In this document: positions 27,621-36,968 of the stretch, one piece after another | How the letters are laid out: every line of letters starts with the position of its first letter | Position numbering within the stretch: the first letter of the stretch is position 1 | From: Luteitalea sp. TBR-22 | GTDB taxonomy: Bacteria; Acidobacteriota; Vicinamibacteria; Vicinamibacterales; Vicinamibacteraceae | Length of the DNA: 64,000 nucleotides | NCBI RefSeq assembly: GCF_016865485.1 | Contig: NZ_AP024452.1 | Span: forward strand, 124,001 to 188,000 | Direction of reading: 5' to 3' | Notes under the pieces: model-generated | Seen by the model: the letters and a program-made list of their open reading frames with translations, nothing else | Database searches by the model: none | Told to the model about the DNA's origin: nothing | Position numbers and translations under genes: made by a program

Positions 27621-30356
27621 ATGCCCATTTCCGCGACGACGCTGCGCGTCCTCCTGCTCCTGGTGCTGTGCGCGGCCTGCCGACCGCCCCGGCCGCACAC
27701 GACGTATCTCCTCGACCGGCCGGCGCTGCCCGAGTACGAGCGCACCATCGATCATGCGCGCCTCGTGTCGGGCTGGGACGACGCGTCGTACCGTCGGGGT
27801 CAGGCGACCTACCGCACCGCGTGCTACACCTGTCACGGCGATCCCGACAACCCCGGATCGATTCCCACGTCCCGCCGGTTCTGGCAGGAACCGTTCCGCA
27901 ACGGGGCCGATCCCTACGCGCTCTACCAGACGCTGACGCGCGGCTTCGGCCTCATGCCGCCGCAGGTGCGTCTCACGCCGCGCGAGAAGTACGACGTCAT
28001 CCACTTCCTGCGCGAGGAGTACCTCAGGACGCGCAACCCCCGACAGTTGGTCCCGGTCACCGAGGCGTATCTTGCGGGCCTGCCGACGGGTGATTCGATC
28101 GGGCCCGATCCGCAGCCTTATCGCCCGTGGGCCGAGATGGACTACGGCGACTTCCTGATCCACACCTACGAACTCGCCAACTCCGACGATCCGCCGCGCC
28201 GCATCTCTGGTGGCCGCAGTCCGCTACCCAACGAGGACCTGCGCGACGTCAACTTCGCCTACAAGGGGATCGCCATCCGCCTCGACGACGGCCCCGGCGG
28301 TGTCGCGGCCGGCACGGCCTTCGTGCTGTTCGACCACGACCTGATGCGCCTGACCGGCTTCTGGACGGGTGCCGGGTTCATCGACTACGAAGGCATCCTG
28401 CTCAACGACCGGCACAACATCTATCCCCGCACGGTCGGCACCATCCGCATCGAGAACCCGATCACGCCGGGCTGGGCCAATCCGGCGACCGGCGACTTCG
28501 CCGATCCACGCTTCGTGGCGGTGGACGGCAGGCCCTTCGGTCCGCTTCCCCGCCAGTGGGCGCACTACACGGGCCTCTACCGCCACGGCAGTCGCGTGGT
28601 CATCGCCTACACCGTAGGCGACGCGGCGGTCCTCGAGTCGTACGACCTGCAGCGGGGCGGCGACGCGCCCATCGTCAGTCGCACCCTCGACATCGCCTCG
28701 TCGAGCACGCCGCTGACCATGCGCGTCGCGCCGGCAGGCGCCGCGGTGCACCTGGCAGGCCACGGGGCGACGCTGGCGCAGGAGTCCGGCTTCCACGTGC
28801 TGAAGGTGCCGGCCGGCACGCCGGCGCACGTGGCCCTGTGGATGGCCGCGCCAGGCGTGGACGTCGAGTCGGCCATTCGCGCCGCCGCGCCGCCCCTGGA
28901 CCTGCGCCAGTTCACCCGCGGTGGACCGGCCCGCGACAGCGCCGTGCTTTCCTCGCCGATCGTTCGCGGCGTCGATCGCGACGCGTACGCCGTCGACGTC
29001 CTCACGCTGCCGCAGGAGAACCCCTGGAAGAGCCGCATGCGCCCGACCGGCATCGACTTCCTGCCCGGTGGCGACGCGGCGATCGTGTCCACAATCGACG
29101 GCGAGGTGTGGCGCGTCGAGGGACTCACGCAGCCGCAGGGCGTGCTCCAGTGGCATCGCATCGCGACGGGACTGTTCGAGCCGCTCGGCGTCAAGTACCA
29201 CCAGGGCGCCATCTACGTCGGCTGCCGCGACCAGATCGTCGTCCTGCGCGACCTCGACGACGATGGGCATTCGGACTTCTACGAGAGCTTCAACAGCGAC
29301 CACCAGGTCACCGAGCACTTCCACGAGTTCGCGATGGGACTGCAGACCGACGCCGCCGGCAACTTCTACTACGCCAAGAGCGCTCGCCACGCACGAACGG
29401 CCCTGATTCCCCAGCACGGCACGCTGATCCGCGTCAGTCCTGACGGGCGCACGTCCGCGATCGTCGCGACCGGCTTCCGGGCCGCCAACGGCGTCCTCGT
29501 CAATCCCGACGGATCCTTCATCGTCACCGACCAGGAGGGGTACTGGACGCCGATGAACCGCATCAACTGGGTGGAGCCGGGCGGGTTCTACGGCAACATG
29601 TACGGCTACGGCGCGCCGGCCGACGCGTCCGACCAGGCGATGCGTCCGCCCCTGCTCTGGCTGGACTCGAAGTTCGATCGATCGCCGGCAGAACTGCTCT
29701 GGGCCGACAGCCGCCGCTGGGGGCCGCTCGACGGAAGCCTGCTGAGCCTGTCCTACGGCACCGGTCGGATCTTCGCGGTGTTGACCCAGTTCTTCGACCG
29801 CACCAAGCAGGGTGCGGTGGTGGCGCTGCCGATCCCGCAGTTCCCGACCGGCATCATCCGCGGCCGCTTCAACGAGAAGGATGGCCAGCTCTACGTGCTC
29901 GGCCTGTCGGCCTGGGCGACCAACCAGATGACGCAGGTGGGCGGCTTCTACCGGGTCCGCTACACCGGCCGCCCGCTGCGCCTGCCGATCGCGATGAAGG
30001 CGCGCACCACCGGCCTGGAACTCACCTTCGCGTCGTCGCTGGCCCGGGCGGCGGTGCGCCCCGAGGCCTTCACCGTGAGCGTGTGGGACCTGCAGCGGTC
30101 GAGCGGGTACGGATCGAAGCGCTACAACGTGCGCACGTTGCGCGCCGATCGAGCCTCGCTCGGCGCCGACGGCCGTACCGTGACCGTCCAGGTGCCGGGC
30201 CTCGGACCGACGTGGGTCGTCGAGGTCGCCTACGACCTGCGCGCCGCCGACGGCGCCGCGGTCGAAGGTGTGGTGCAGGGCACGATCCACGCGCTCGAAG
30301 CGCCGACGCCGGCGACGGGGGCCACGCCAGAACCGGCGGTCCCTCCGCAGCGCTGA
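27621..30356 (+). CDS. Lipoprotein with c-type heme site, DUF6797-like region and beta-propeller
   Basis: The ATG at 27621 yields 911 residues starting with a lipoprotein signal (LLLLVLCAAC, acceptor about Cys20). Upstream in-frame sequence is shadow. A monoheme cytochrome segment follows with CYTCHGD (Cys68, Cys71, His72) and a probable Met ligand in GLMPPQVRLTP. The middle portion (YGDFLIHTYELANSDDPPRR ... FAYKGIAIRLDDG) resembles the DUF6797 region found in planctomycete and verrucomicrobial cytochromes. The C-terminal half is a PQQ-glucose-dehydrogenase-like propeller (MRPTGIDFLPGGDAAIVST ... GGFYGNMYGYG). It probably moves electrons from an unknown carbohydrate-related oxidation on the outer face of a membrane. 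Confidence 0.85.
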   Translation: MPISATTLRVLLLLVLCAACRPPRPHTTYLLDRPALPEYERTIDHARLVSGWDDASYRRGQATYRTACYTCHGDPDNPGSIPTSRRFWQEPFRNGADPYALYQTLTRGFGLMPPQVRLTPREKYDVIHFLREEYLRTRNPRQLVPVTEAYLAGLPTGDSIGPDPQPYRPWAEMDYGDFLIHTYELANSDDPPRRISGGRSPLPNEDLRDVNFAYKGIAIRLDDGPGGVAAGTAFVLFDHDLMRLTGFWTGAGFIDYEGILLNDRHNIYPRTVGTIRIENPITPGWANPATGDFADPRFVAVDGRPFGPLPRQWAHYTGLYRHGSRVVIAYTVGDAAVLESYDLQRGGDAPIVSRTLDIASSSTPLTMRVAPAGAAVHLAGHGATLAQESGFHVLKVPAGTPAHVALWMAAPGVDVESAIRAAAPPLDLRQFTRGGPARDSAVLSSPIVRGVDRDAYAVDVLTLPQENPWKSRMRPTGIDFLPGGDAAIVSTIDGEVWRVEGLTQPQGVLQWHRIATGLFEPLGVKYHQGAIYVGCRDQIVVLRDLDDDGHSDFYESFNSDHQVTEHFHEFAMGLQTDAAGNFYYAKSARHARTALIPQHGTLIRVSPDGRTSAIVATGFRAANGVLVNPDGSFIVTDQEGYWTPMNRINWVEPGGFYGNMYGYGAPADASDQAMRPPLLWLDSKFDRSPAELLWADSRRWGPLDGSLLSLSYGTGRIFAVLTQFFDRTKQGAVVALPIPQFPTGIIRGRFNEKDGQLYVLGLSAWATNQMTQVGGFYRVRYTGRPLRLPIAMKARTTGLELTFASSLARAAVRPEAFTVSVWDLQRSSGYGSKRYNVRTLRADRASLGADGRTVTVQVPGLGPTWVVEVAYDLRAADGAAVEGVVQGTIHALEAPTPATGATPEPAVPPQR

Positions 30357-30410
30357 CGTTGGCCACGGGCGACCCGCCCGAGGGACGGGTCAGGCCGTCA
30401 GCGTGTCTGC

Positions 30411-31586
30411 CTACTGCGGCAGCGCCGCCGCCGCGGCCCGCTGGAACGCGAGGCGGACGTCACTCGCGTCGCTGTTGGGGAGCCCGGCGCGCTGGATCAT
30501 CAGGACGTAGGCCACGCCCTTCACCGGGTCGATCCACGCCTGCGTCCCCCACGCACCGCCGTGCCCGAACGTGCCAGGGGAGAGCATCGACGCCACGCCG
30601 TCGTGCGGAGTCTTCAGGATGCACGTGGCCAGCCCCCACCCGTAGTTGGCGCCGCGATTGCCCCACGCCTCGCCCTGGAAGAAGCCGGTGGGCAGGTCGC
30701 CGGTGAGCGGTGTCGTGAGCGTCCGCATCGCCTCGGCGCTGAGGTAGCGTTTGCCGTCGAGCGTGCCGCCGTTGAGCAGCATCTGCGCAAAGCGCGCGTA
30801 GTCGGGCCCCGTCGAGTAGAGTCCGCCGTTGCCGAATGGCGGGCGGCCGACGCCGTAGTCGGCGCGGTGCGGCGTCGCCTCGAGCACGCCGGTGTCCTTG
30901 TGCTTCGTGTAGGCCGTCACCAGGCGGGCCCGCTGCGCCTCCGACGGGGAGAACGTCGTGTCCTTCATGCCGAGCGGGTCGAAGAGGCGTTCCCGAACGA
31001 ACACATCGAACGGCTTGCCGCTCACCACCTCGACGATCCGGCCGGCGACGTTGATGCCGCTCTGCGTGTACTTCCACTGCGTCCCCGGCTCGTACTGCAT
31101 CGGCGCCGCGAGCCACAGCCGCTCCATGTCGGTGAGCGTGCGCGCCTCGCGCGCCGCGACCGGGTCCGCCTCACCGAGCCCGGACGTGTGCGTGAGGACC
31201 TGCGTGATCGTCAGGTTCGCGGGCTTCCCCGATGGCGTCCTCAGCGTCTCGAAGGCCGGCAGGTACTTCGCCACCGGATCGGACACCTTCAACTTGCCTT
31301 CGTCCTGCAGCATCAGGATGGCCGCACCGGTGATCGGCTTGGTCATCGACGCGATCCAGAACAGCGTGTCCGGGGTCATCGGCCGCTTCGTCGCGAGGTC
31401 GGCCAGGCCGGTGGCGTCGAGATGCACGACCCCGCCCCTGGTGGCGACGACGGTGACCGCGCCGGACACCTCCTGCCTGGCCACCAGGTCCTGCATGGCG
31501 GCACTCACGGAAGCAATCCTCGGCGCGGGGGCGGGCGCGGCGAGCGTGGCGGCGACGACCAGGGCAGCGATTCTCGGCAGGGTCAT
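30411..31586 (-). CDS. Secreted serine hydrolase, beta-lactamase class C/esterase EstB family
   Basis: This 391-residue protein has a short signal peptide (to about residue 22) and a complete serine beta-lactamase fold. The nucleophile motif S-x-x-K is SMTK (Ser80, Lys83) in FWIASMTKPITGAAILML. The tyrosine motif is in WKYTQSGINVAGRIVE, and the third motif is HGGAWGTQAW. Members are mostly esterases or D-aminopeptidases rather than true antibiotic-resistance enzymes. It is convergent with the cytochrome/propeller gene (54 bp between stops) and has no operon partner. Confidence 0.9.
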   Translation of the reverse strand: MTLPRIAALVVAATLAAPAPAPRIASVSAAMQDLVARQEVSGAVTVVATRGGVVHLDATGLADLATKRPMTPDTLFWIASMTKPITGAAILMLQDEGKLKVSDPVAKYLPAFETLRTPSGKPANLTITQVLTHTSGLGEADPVAAREARTLTDMERLWLAAPMQYEPGTQWKYTQSGINVAGRIVEVVSGKPFDVFVRERLFDPLGMKDTTFSPSEAQRARLVTAYTKHKDTGVLEATPHRADYGVGRPPFGNGGLYSTGPDYARFAQMLLNGGTLDGKRYLSAEAMRTLTTPLTGDLPTGFFQGEAWGNRGANYGWGLATCILKTPHDGVASMLSPGTFGHGGAWGTQAWIDPVKGVAYVLMIQRAGLPNSDASDVRLAFQRAAAAALPQ

Positions 31587-31771
31587 GCCGACGACGTGTA
31601 CGCCCGGAGTGGCCCCTCGTCAAGGTGGGATCCCAGTCGAAGACGAGGGCGTCGCCCTCGACGACATGGCTCTTCGTGTCAGCCGGGAGGCCCACCGGCT
31701 CATCCGCGGGCCGCACCGGTTCGTCAACGCCGATTCAGGCGACGGGCGGCGACGGGCGTATCCTCCTGCGC

Positions 31772-33142
31772 ATGCCTTCTCCCATGAGACATGGGATCGC
31801 CGCGACCCTCGCGGCGGTCGTCGCCCTCGGTCTCGCCGTTCGCGGCCAGTCGCCGGCCCTGGCGCTCGTCGGTGTCGACGTGATCCCGATGGATCGGGAG
31901 CGCGTGCTGCAACGGCAGACCCTCGTGATTCGCGACGGCCGCATCGTGGAGATGGGGCCCACCGCCACCGTGAAGCCGCCCGCCGGCGCGCGCATCGTCA
32001 ACGGCGCCGGCAAGTACGTACTGCCGGCGCTCGGCGAGATGCATGGCCACCTGGCCGGTCCGAACACGGCGCTCAACGAGCGCATCCTCGCGCTCAACGT
32101 CGTCCATGGCGTGCTCACCGTGCGAAGCATGCTCGGCCACCCGGCCCAGCTCACGCTGCGCGACCGGGTCGCCAGGGGCGAGGTGCTCGGGCCGCGGATC
32201 TACACGTCGGGTCCTTCAGCCAACGGTCAATCGGTCACGACCGCGGCCGCTGGCGAGCAGATGGCGCGCGACCAGAAGGCGGCCGGGTACGACCTGATCA
32301 AGATCCACCCTGGCGTGCCGCTGGCGGCGTTCGAAGCCCTGGCCCGCACGGCGCGACAGGTCGGCATCCCGATCGCGGGCCATGTGCCCGCGGACGTGGG
32401 CGTGCATCGCGCCATCGCGGCGGGCTACCGCACCATCGAGCACCTCGACGGGTATGCCGAGGCGGCCCTTCGCGACGGTGTGACGATGCCGGCCTCGGGC
32501 AGCGGGTTCTTCGGGTCGTCGATTGCGCCGCACCTCGACGATCGCAAGATCCCGGCGCTCGTGCAGGAGACGAAGGCGGCCGGGGTGTGGCTCGTGCCCA
32601 CCGAGACCCTGATGGTCAACTTCCTGTCGGACGAGCCGGTGACGGCGATGATGAAGCGGCCCGAGCTCGCCTACATCACGGCCGACATGCGGCAACAGTG
32701 GGAGAACGGCCTGAAGGCTTTCCGAGGCGGCCCGCAGAACCCGAATGCGCAGGACCGCGCCCGCCTCATGGCATTCCGGTCGCGGCTGCTGCGGCAGATG
32801 CAGGATGCGGGCGTCGGGATCCTCCTCGGCGCCGACTCTCCGCAGATCCTCAACGTGCCGGGTATCGCCACCCACCAGGAACTCGTCGCCGTCGTGAAGG
32901 CCGGCCTGACGCCCTACGAGGCGCTCGCCTCGGGGACGCGCAACGTCGCGGTGTACCTCGGGACCGACACCGATGGCGGCACCGTGGCGCCGGGCATGCG
33001 CGCCAATCTCCTGGTGGTCAATGCCAATCCCCTGCAGGACGTGTCGCGCACGCAGGATCGGTTCGGCGTCGTGCACGAGGGCACGTGGCACGACCGGGCC
33101 GCGCTCGACGACATGCTTGCAGCGCTCCGCGTGGCGCCCTGA
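31772..33142 (+). CDS. Amidohydrolase (imidazolonepropionase/prolidase-like), secreted
   Basis: The product is 456 residues from the ATG at 31772 (a second ATG at 31784 is also possible). A signal peptide covers about residues 1-27. The amidohydrolase metal set is visible: HGH in LGEMHGHLAG, a possible metal-bridging Lys in YDLIKIHPG, His in IPIAGHVP and TIEHLDGYAE, and Asp in ILLGADSPQI. The C-terminal small beta-domain ends in TVAPGMRANLLVVNANPLQD. Close relatives hydrolyse dipeptides or cyclic amides in the periplasm. No ribosome binding site is evident before either ATG. Confidence 0.9.
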   Translation: MPSPMRHGIAATLAAVVALGLAVRGQSPALALVGVDVIPMDRERVLQRQTLVIRDGRIVEMGPTATVKPPAGARIVNGAGKYVLPALGEMHGHLAGPNTALNERILALNVVHGVLTVRSMLGHPAQLTLRDRVARGEVLGPRIYTSGPSANGQSVTTAAAGEQMARDQKAAGYDLIKIHPGVPLAAFEALARTARQVGIPIAGHVPADVGVHRAIAAGYRTIEHLDGYAEAALRDGVTMPASGSGFFGSSIAPHLDDRKIPALVQETKAAGVWLVPTETLMVNFLSDEPVTAMMKRPELAYITADMRQQWENGLKAFRGGPQNPNAQDRARLMAFRSRLLRQMQDAGVGILLGADSPQILNVPGIATHQELVAVVKAGLTPYEALASGTRNVAVYLGTDTDGGTVAPGMRANLLVVNANPLQDVSRTQDRFGVVHEGTWHDRAALDDMLAALRVAP

Positions 33143-33168
33143 GGTGCCCGGCATCCAGGCCAATCGCA

Positions 33169-34527
33169 TCACCTCGCCTCAGCGGTCTCCTCGGCATAGC
33201 GACGCAGGGGAGCGGCCTTGTCGGGCCGACCGGCCGCCTCGTGCCTGAACGCGTACAGGCGTGCGGTTGCCGCATCGAGCAGCACGAGGCCAGGCTGGCG
33301 GGCCTGCGCCTGGCGCACGATCTCCAGGCCTCGGAGGACGTCGCCCGTGTTCCAAAGGAGTTCCTCCAACTCCTCGCGCGTCGGGGCGGCTGGCAGCGCG
33401 TCCAGGTGACGAGTCGCTGCCAGGAGTGCGGGCTCGATCGGTGGAGGCGACGCGACGATGCCGCGGACGTGCGTGTCGAGGAAGCTCTGCACCAGCGCGT
33501 GCATGCGACCAATCGCCTGTCGCTGTGCACCCGGGAGGGTCGGCACCGACGCCACGTTGCCGACCAGATGCGCATGACGCAGTCCGCGGAAGATCAGCCA
33601 GTCGCGAGGCGCGTAGACCATACGCTCGAACAGCGCCGCATCGAGGGCCGGTAAGGTGGGCTCGTCCCACTGAACGGTCATGTACGGGACCCGGAGTCGC
33701 ACGACGTCGAACCCGGTGGCCTTGTCGAGAAGGTCGCCGCCGCCCGGCTTGCCTTCACGTCCGTCGATCGACACGACGGCGCGTGCCCGCATCATGCGTG
33801 ACTGCGAGAGCAGAGCCGCCGCACCGTCGAAGTTCACTCCGACCAGCCCGATGCGCTCCGCATCGACCTCGCGCGTCGACAGCACGTGCGCAATCACGAA
33901 CTCCAGGGTCCTCGCGCGGGTCTCGAGCGCTACCTGCGGCCGCGTCGCCTCGTCGCTCGCCGTGCGGCCGAGGGTCGCCGCGGTCGCGACGACATACCCG
34001 TGGCTCGCGAGGCGCTCGGCCAGCGGCCACGCGATCCCAGCGCTCCCCAGACCGCCGACGACGAGCGGGTGAGGGCCGGGCGCGGGTGGCGCATCAGCAA
34101 CCGCGACGCCACGTGCGTCCATCGCGAGGCGTGCGTCCTCCGGTCCACCGGGGATGTCGGCGGCGGTCATCAGCGACAGCAGATCGCTGGCGGCCTGCCC
34201 GCGTTCCGGTGCACCCGGCGTGCCGAGTGTCTCCCGCACCCCGTGCCATGCGCGATACTCCCCGTCGCTCATGACTGGACCCACGGCGCGGTGCGACGGG
34301 TACCACACCGAGACCTGCACGGGCCACTCGCGCGATTCCAGGTGCCGCCGGCCCTCGAAGTCGGTCGCGGGACCCAGCGTGCGCGACCGATCGCGCACGG
34401 CTTCCACCCTGAAACCGACATCGAACGGGCCCTTCGTGGCTGCCGCATCCGTCCGTGGTGCGAGCGGCGTGGTTCCCCACGCGAGGTACAGGACGAGCGC
34501 CGCCAGGTACAGGGATGGATGACTCAT
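33169..34527 (-). CDS. Alpha/beta hydrolase-fold protein with Ser-to-Asn replacement at the nucleophile elbow
   Basis: This 452-residue protein has an N-terminal signal or anchor (LYLAALVLYLAWG) and a PAF-acetylhydrolase/dienelactone-hydrolase-like fold (VVGGLGSAGIAWPLAERLASHG). At the nucleophile elbow the family sequence G-H-S-x-G-G is replaced by GLVGVNFDGAA, with Asn in place of the catalytic Ser. Other fold features remain (VVSIDGREG, and LRHAHLVGN with a possible His). The C-terminal 100 residues are helical, as in acidobacterial homologues. It may be a non-catalytic binding protein or may use a different residue. It is convergent with the amidohydrolase gene. Confidence 0.75.
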   Translation of the reverse strand: MSHPSLYLAALVLYLAWGTTPLAPRTDAAATKGPFDVGFRVEAVRDRSRTLGPATDFEGRRHLESREWPVQVSVWYPSHRAVGPVMSDGEYRAWHGVRETLGTPGAPERGQAASDLLSLMTAADIPGGPEDARLAMDARGVAVADAPPAPGPHPLVVGGLGSAGIAWPLAERLASHGYVVATAATLGRTASDEATRPQVALETRARTLEFVIAHVLSTREVDAERIGLVGVNFDGAAALLSQSRMMRARAVVSIDGREGKPGGGDLLDKATGFDVVRLRVPYMTVQWDEPTLPALDAALFERMVYAPRDWLIFRGLRHAHLVGNVASVPTLPGAQRQAIGRMHALVQSFLDTHVRGIVASPPPIEPALLAATRHLDALPAAPTREELEELLWNTGDVLRGLEIVRQAQARQPGLVLLDAATARLYAFRHEAAGRPDKAAPLRRYAEETAEAR

Positions 34528-34652
34528 GGCGGGAGGACGAGCTCGAAGGGCCTGCCGTTAACGCCGCTGCCGCTCCCGATGAGGTGCGGAGAGGAGGCGG
34601 GCCGCCGTACACTGGCGCCGTTCCCATCCGGAACCAAGCAGCGGAGCGAGAC

Positions 34653-35708
34653 ATGTCGATGACAAGACGAGAGTTCGGACGGGTGGCCATCGCCGGCCTC
34701 CCCGCACTGGGCGTGGCGTGGCGCGGGTCGGCGGCGCTGCCCGCACAGGCGTCGGCCAATCCTTCGACGTGGGGCGGTGTCCGTGTCGGGCTCAACGTGC
34801 CCTACAGCCTCGGCCTGGGGAACAACCTGGCCGCGGAGGAGGTGCTGAAGCAGTTGGTCGACCTCGGGATCGGCTCGGTCGAACTGCGGGCCCAGCCGGT
34901 CGAGAACTTCCTCGGTTCGCCGACGGTGCGCGCTGCCGCGGAGGCCGAGAAGGCGCGGGCGGCGGCGCGTGCCGCGGGACAACCCGCGCCGACGCCGCAA
35001 CAGATGGCGCAGGGCGGGCTCGGCGGCAACCGCACGCCCACGCCCGAGCAGGCCGCGGCCGCCGACGCGCGGAAGAAGGAGGTGCGCGCGTGGCGCCTCG
35101 CCGCCTCGTCGGCGAAGGTGAAGGACCTGCGGAAGATGTACGAGAAGGCCGGGGTGATCGTCGACGTGCTGAAGGTCGACGATCTCTACACGGTGTCCAA
35201 CGAGGAGCTCGACTACTTCTTCCAGATGGCGCGCGATCTGGGTGCCCGGGCGATCTCGTCGGAGCTGCCGCAACAGCGGGCCGACACCAAGCGCATCGGG
35301 GCGTTTGCCGACAAGCACAAGATCTTCGCGGCCTACCACCACCACGCGCAGGGCACGGTCGCCCTGTACGAGGAGATCTTCACGGAAGCGAAGTACAACG
35401 GCGCGAACATCGACATCGGCCACTGGATGGCCACGCACGACGAGTCGGTGTTGCCGTTCATCGCCACGCACCACGACCGGATCCCGCACATCCACGTCAA
35501 GGATCGGCAGTCGAAGACCAACGGCGGCCAGAACAAGCCGTTCGGCGAGGGCGACACGCCGGTCCGCCAGACGCTACAGGCGATCCGCGACAACAAGTGG
35601 AACGTCCGGCCGATCATCGAGTTCGAGTACCGAGTGCCCGAAGGCTCGACGCGGGCGGCCGAGATCCGGAAGTGCCTGGACTACTGCCAGGCGGCGCTTC
35701 AGGCCTGA
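34653..35708 (+). CDS. Tat-exported sugar phosphate isomerase/epimerase (xylose isomerase-like TIM barrel)
   Basis: The ATG at 34653 has GCGGAG upstream and gives 351 residues. The N-terminus MSMTRREFGRVAIAGLPALG is a twin-arginine signal (T-R-R-x-F). The mature part is an AP-endonuclease-2-like TIM barrel, with KQLVDLGIGSVELRAQP at the start. Metal-ligand candidates include FAAYHHHAQG, IDIGHWMATH and IPHIHVKDRQ, then IIEFEYRVPEGS. An unusual Ala/Pro/Gln-rich insertion covers about residues 90-140 (PAPTPQQMAQGG). It probably isomerises or epimerises a free sugar in the periplasm. Such Tat-exported isomerases often accompany polysaccharide-use genes. Confidence 0.88.
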   Translation: MSMTRREFGRVAIAGLPALGVAWRGSAALPAQASANPSTWGGVRVGLNVPYSLGLGNNLAAEEVLKQLVDLGIGSVELRAQPVENFLGSPTVRAAAEAEKARAAARAAGQPAPTPQQMAQGGLGGNRTPTPEQAAAADARKKEVRAWRLAASSAKVKDLRKMYEKAGVIVDVLKVDDLYTVSNEELDYFFQMARDLGARAISSELPQQRADTKRIGAFADKHKIFAAYHHHAQGTVALYEEIFTEAKYNGANIDIGHWMATHDESVLPFIATHHDRIPHIHVKDRQSKTNGGQNKPFGEGDTPVRQTLQAIRDNKWNVRPIIEFEYRVPEGSTRAAEIRKCLDYCQAALQA

Positions 35709-35876
35709 TCGAGAACGGGGTCGTGTCCCTGCCCGCGCCCGCGGGTGGGGGCACACCGCGACCGCGACGTCGCGCTGTCCGGCGATGACGCAAATGGGAT
35801 AGCGGCGCTTCTCCCGGTGCCGCTACTCTGCAGGCTCACTGCAGAGATAGGCCGCACTCGACGGGAGACTCCCCAG

Positions 35877-36656
35877 ATGACTGTCCGGCAGGGATCCGCA
35901 CGGCTCCCCGTGGCGCTGCTCACCTACATCGCCTGGACGCTGGTCACCGTGTTCGGCATGCGGTGGGCAGGCGACGGCAGCAAGAAGCCGCTCATCGAGA
36001 CCGTGAGCCACGGCGTCAGCTGGAACCTGGTGATGGCAATTGCGGTGCTGGCGGCCGTGACCGCCGTGATGCGGTGGCGTGATCTCGGCTTCGTGGCGCC
36101 TCGATCGGCACGCTCGCTGGCCATCCTCTGGTTCCCGGGCCTGTACCTCGTGGCGTTCGCGCTGTTGCCCGCGCTGCTGGGGATGCCGCCCCTCGGCACG
36201 CTGCTGTTCATCGCGCTCAACACGGCGCTCGTGGGGTTGTCGGAAGAGTGGATGTTCCGGGGGGTCGTCTTCCAGGGACTCCGGTCCCGGCTCACCGCGT
36301 GGCCGGCCATCGTCGGCACCTCGCTGCTGTTCGGCGGCGTGCACGTGATGAACGTGTTCGTCACCGGCAGGTTGCTCGAGTCCGCGGTGCAGTCGGGCGC
36401 GGCGTTCATGAGCGGTGTCGTGTTCATCGCCCTGCTGATCCGCACCGGGTCGATCTGGGTGCCGATCGCCTACCACGCGTTGTGGGACCTGGGGACCTTC
36501 GTCGCCTCGAGCGGCGCACCACCGACGGCGGCCCCGGTGGATTTCACGCAGGGCTGGACGTGGGCGATGCCGATGGCTGCCGTGCTGCCGAACTTCCTCT
36601 ACGCGCTCTTCCTGCTGCGAGGCGTGGGCAACGACACGCCGCTGCCGGGGGATTGA
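35877..36656 (+). CDS. CPBP family intramembrane metalloprotease
   Basis: The ATG at 35877 follows GGGAGA by 8 nt; the product is 259 residues with about seven membrane helices. The Abi/CPBP active-site motifs are present: E-E-x-x-x-R in VGLSEEWMFRGVVFQGL, F-x-x-x-H in LLFGGVHVMN, and the third motif IAYHALWDLG with H-x-x-x-D. The family cleaves membrane proteins, as Rce1 does with CAAX proteins, but bacterial substrates are mostly unknown. It stands alone, with a VapBC module 75 bp downstream. Confidence 0.9.
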   Translation: MTVRQGSARLPVALLTYIAWTLVTVFGMRWAGDGSKKPLIETVSHGVSWNLVMAIAVLAAVTAVMRWRDLGFVAPRSARSLAILWFPGLYLVAFALLPALLGMPPLGTLLFIALNTALVGLSEEWMFRGVVFQGLRSRLTAWPAIVGTSLLFGGVHVMNVFVTGRLLESAVQSGAAFMSGVVFIALLIRTGSIWVPIAYHALWDLGTFVASSGAPPTAAPVDFTQGWTWAMPMAAVLPNFLYALFLLRGVGNDTPLPGD

Positions 36657-36731
36657 GTCGAGCAACCAGGGAGATGGCGTCAAGTCGACGCCCTGGCGCA
36701 TCAGATGCGGTGGGTGATAACATCCCGCATC

Positions 36732-36968
36732 ATGCGCACCACGGTCGACATCGACGACCCGCTTCTCCGTGAAGTGAAGGCGATCCAGGAGCAGGAAGGC
36801 CGCTCCATGGGCGCGATCGTCTCCGAACTGCTCGCCGAAGCGCTCGCCCGTCGTCGCTCGGCCCGTGGGCGCCCCGCGTTCCGGTGGACGTCGCGCCCGA
36901 TGACCGCGCGCATCGATCTCGATGACAAGGACGCCGTGTACGCGGCACTCGACGCCGATCGATCGTGA
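36732..36968 (+). CDS. vapB: VapB-type antitoxin (ribbon-helix-helix)
   Basis: The product is 78 residues from the ATG at 36732 (MRTTVDIDDPLLREVK); an in-frame ATG 27 bp upstream is less family-like. The N-terminal strand and two helices (EGRSMGAIVSELLAEALARR) form a ribbon-helix-helix DNA-binding domain. The C-terminal tail (TARIDLDDKDAVYAALDADR) is the toxin-binding part. It overlaps the toxin gene by 4 nt (GTGA), the standard order for VapBC. The complex probably represses its own promoter just upstream. Confidence 0.9.
   Translation: MRTTVDIDDPLLREVKAIQEQEGRSMGAIVSELLAEALARRRSARGRPAFRWTSRPMTARIDLDDKDAVYAALDADRS

Noticed and set aside
28224-30290. 688-residue frame opposite the cytochrome/propeller gene
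   Set aside because: Shadow composition; the plus-strand lipoprotein is well supported.
30411-31586. AmpC-type antibiotic beta-lactamase
   Set aside because: The fold and SxxK fit, but the sequence is that of general esterases/peptidases of the family, so no resistance role is claimed.
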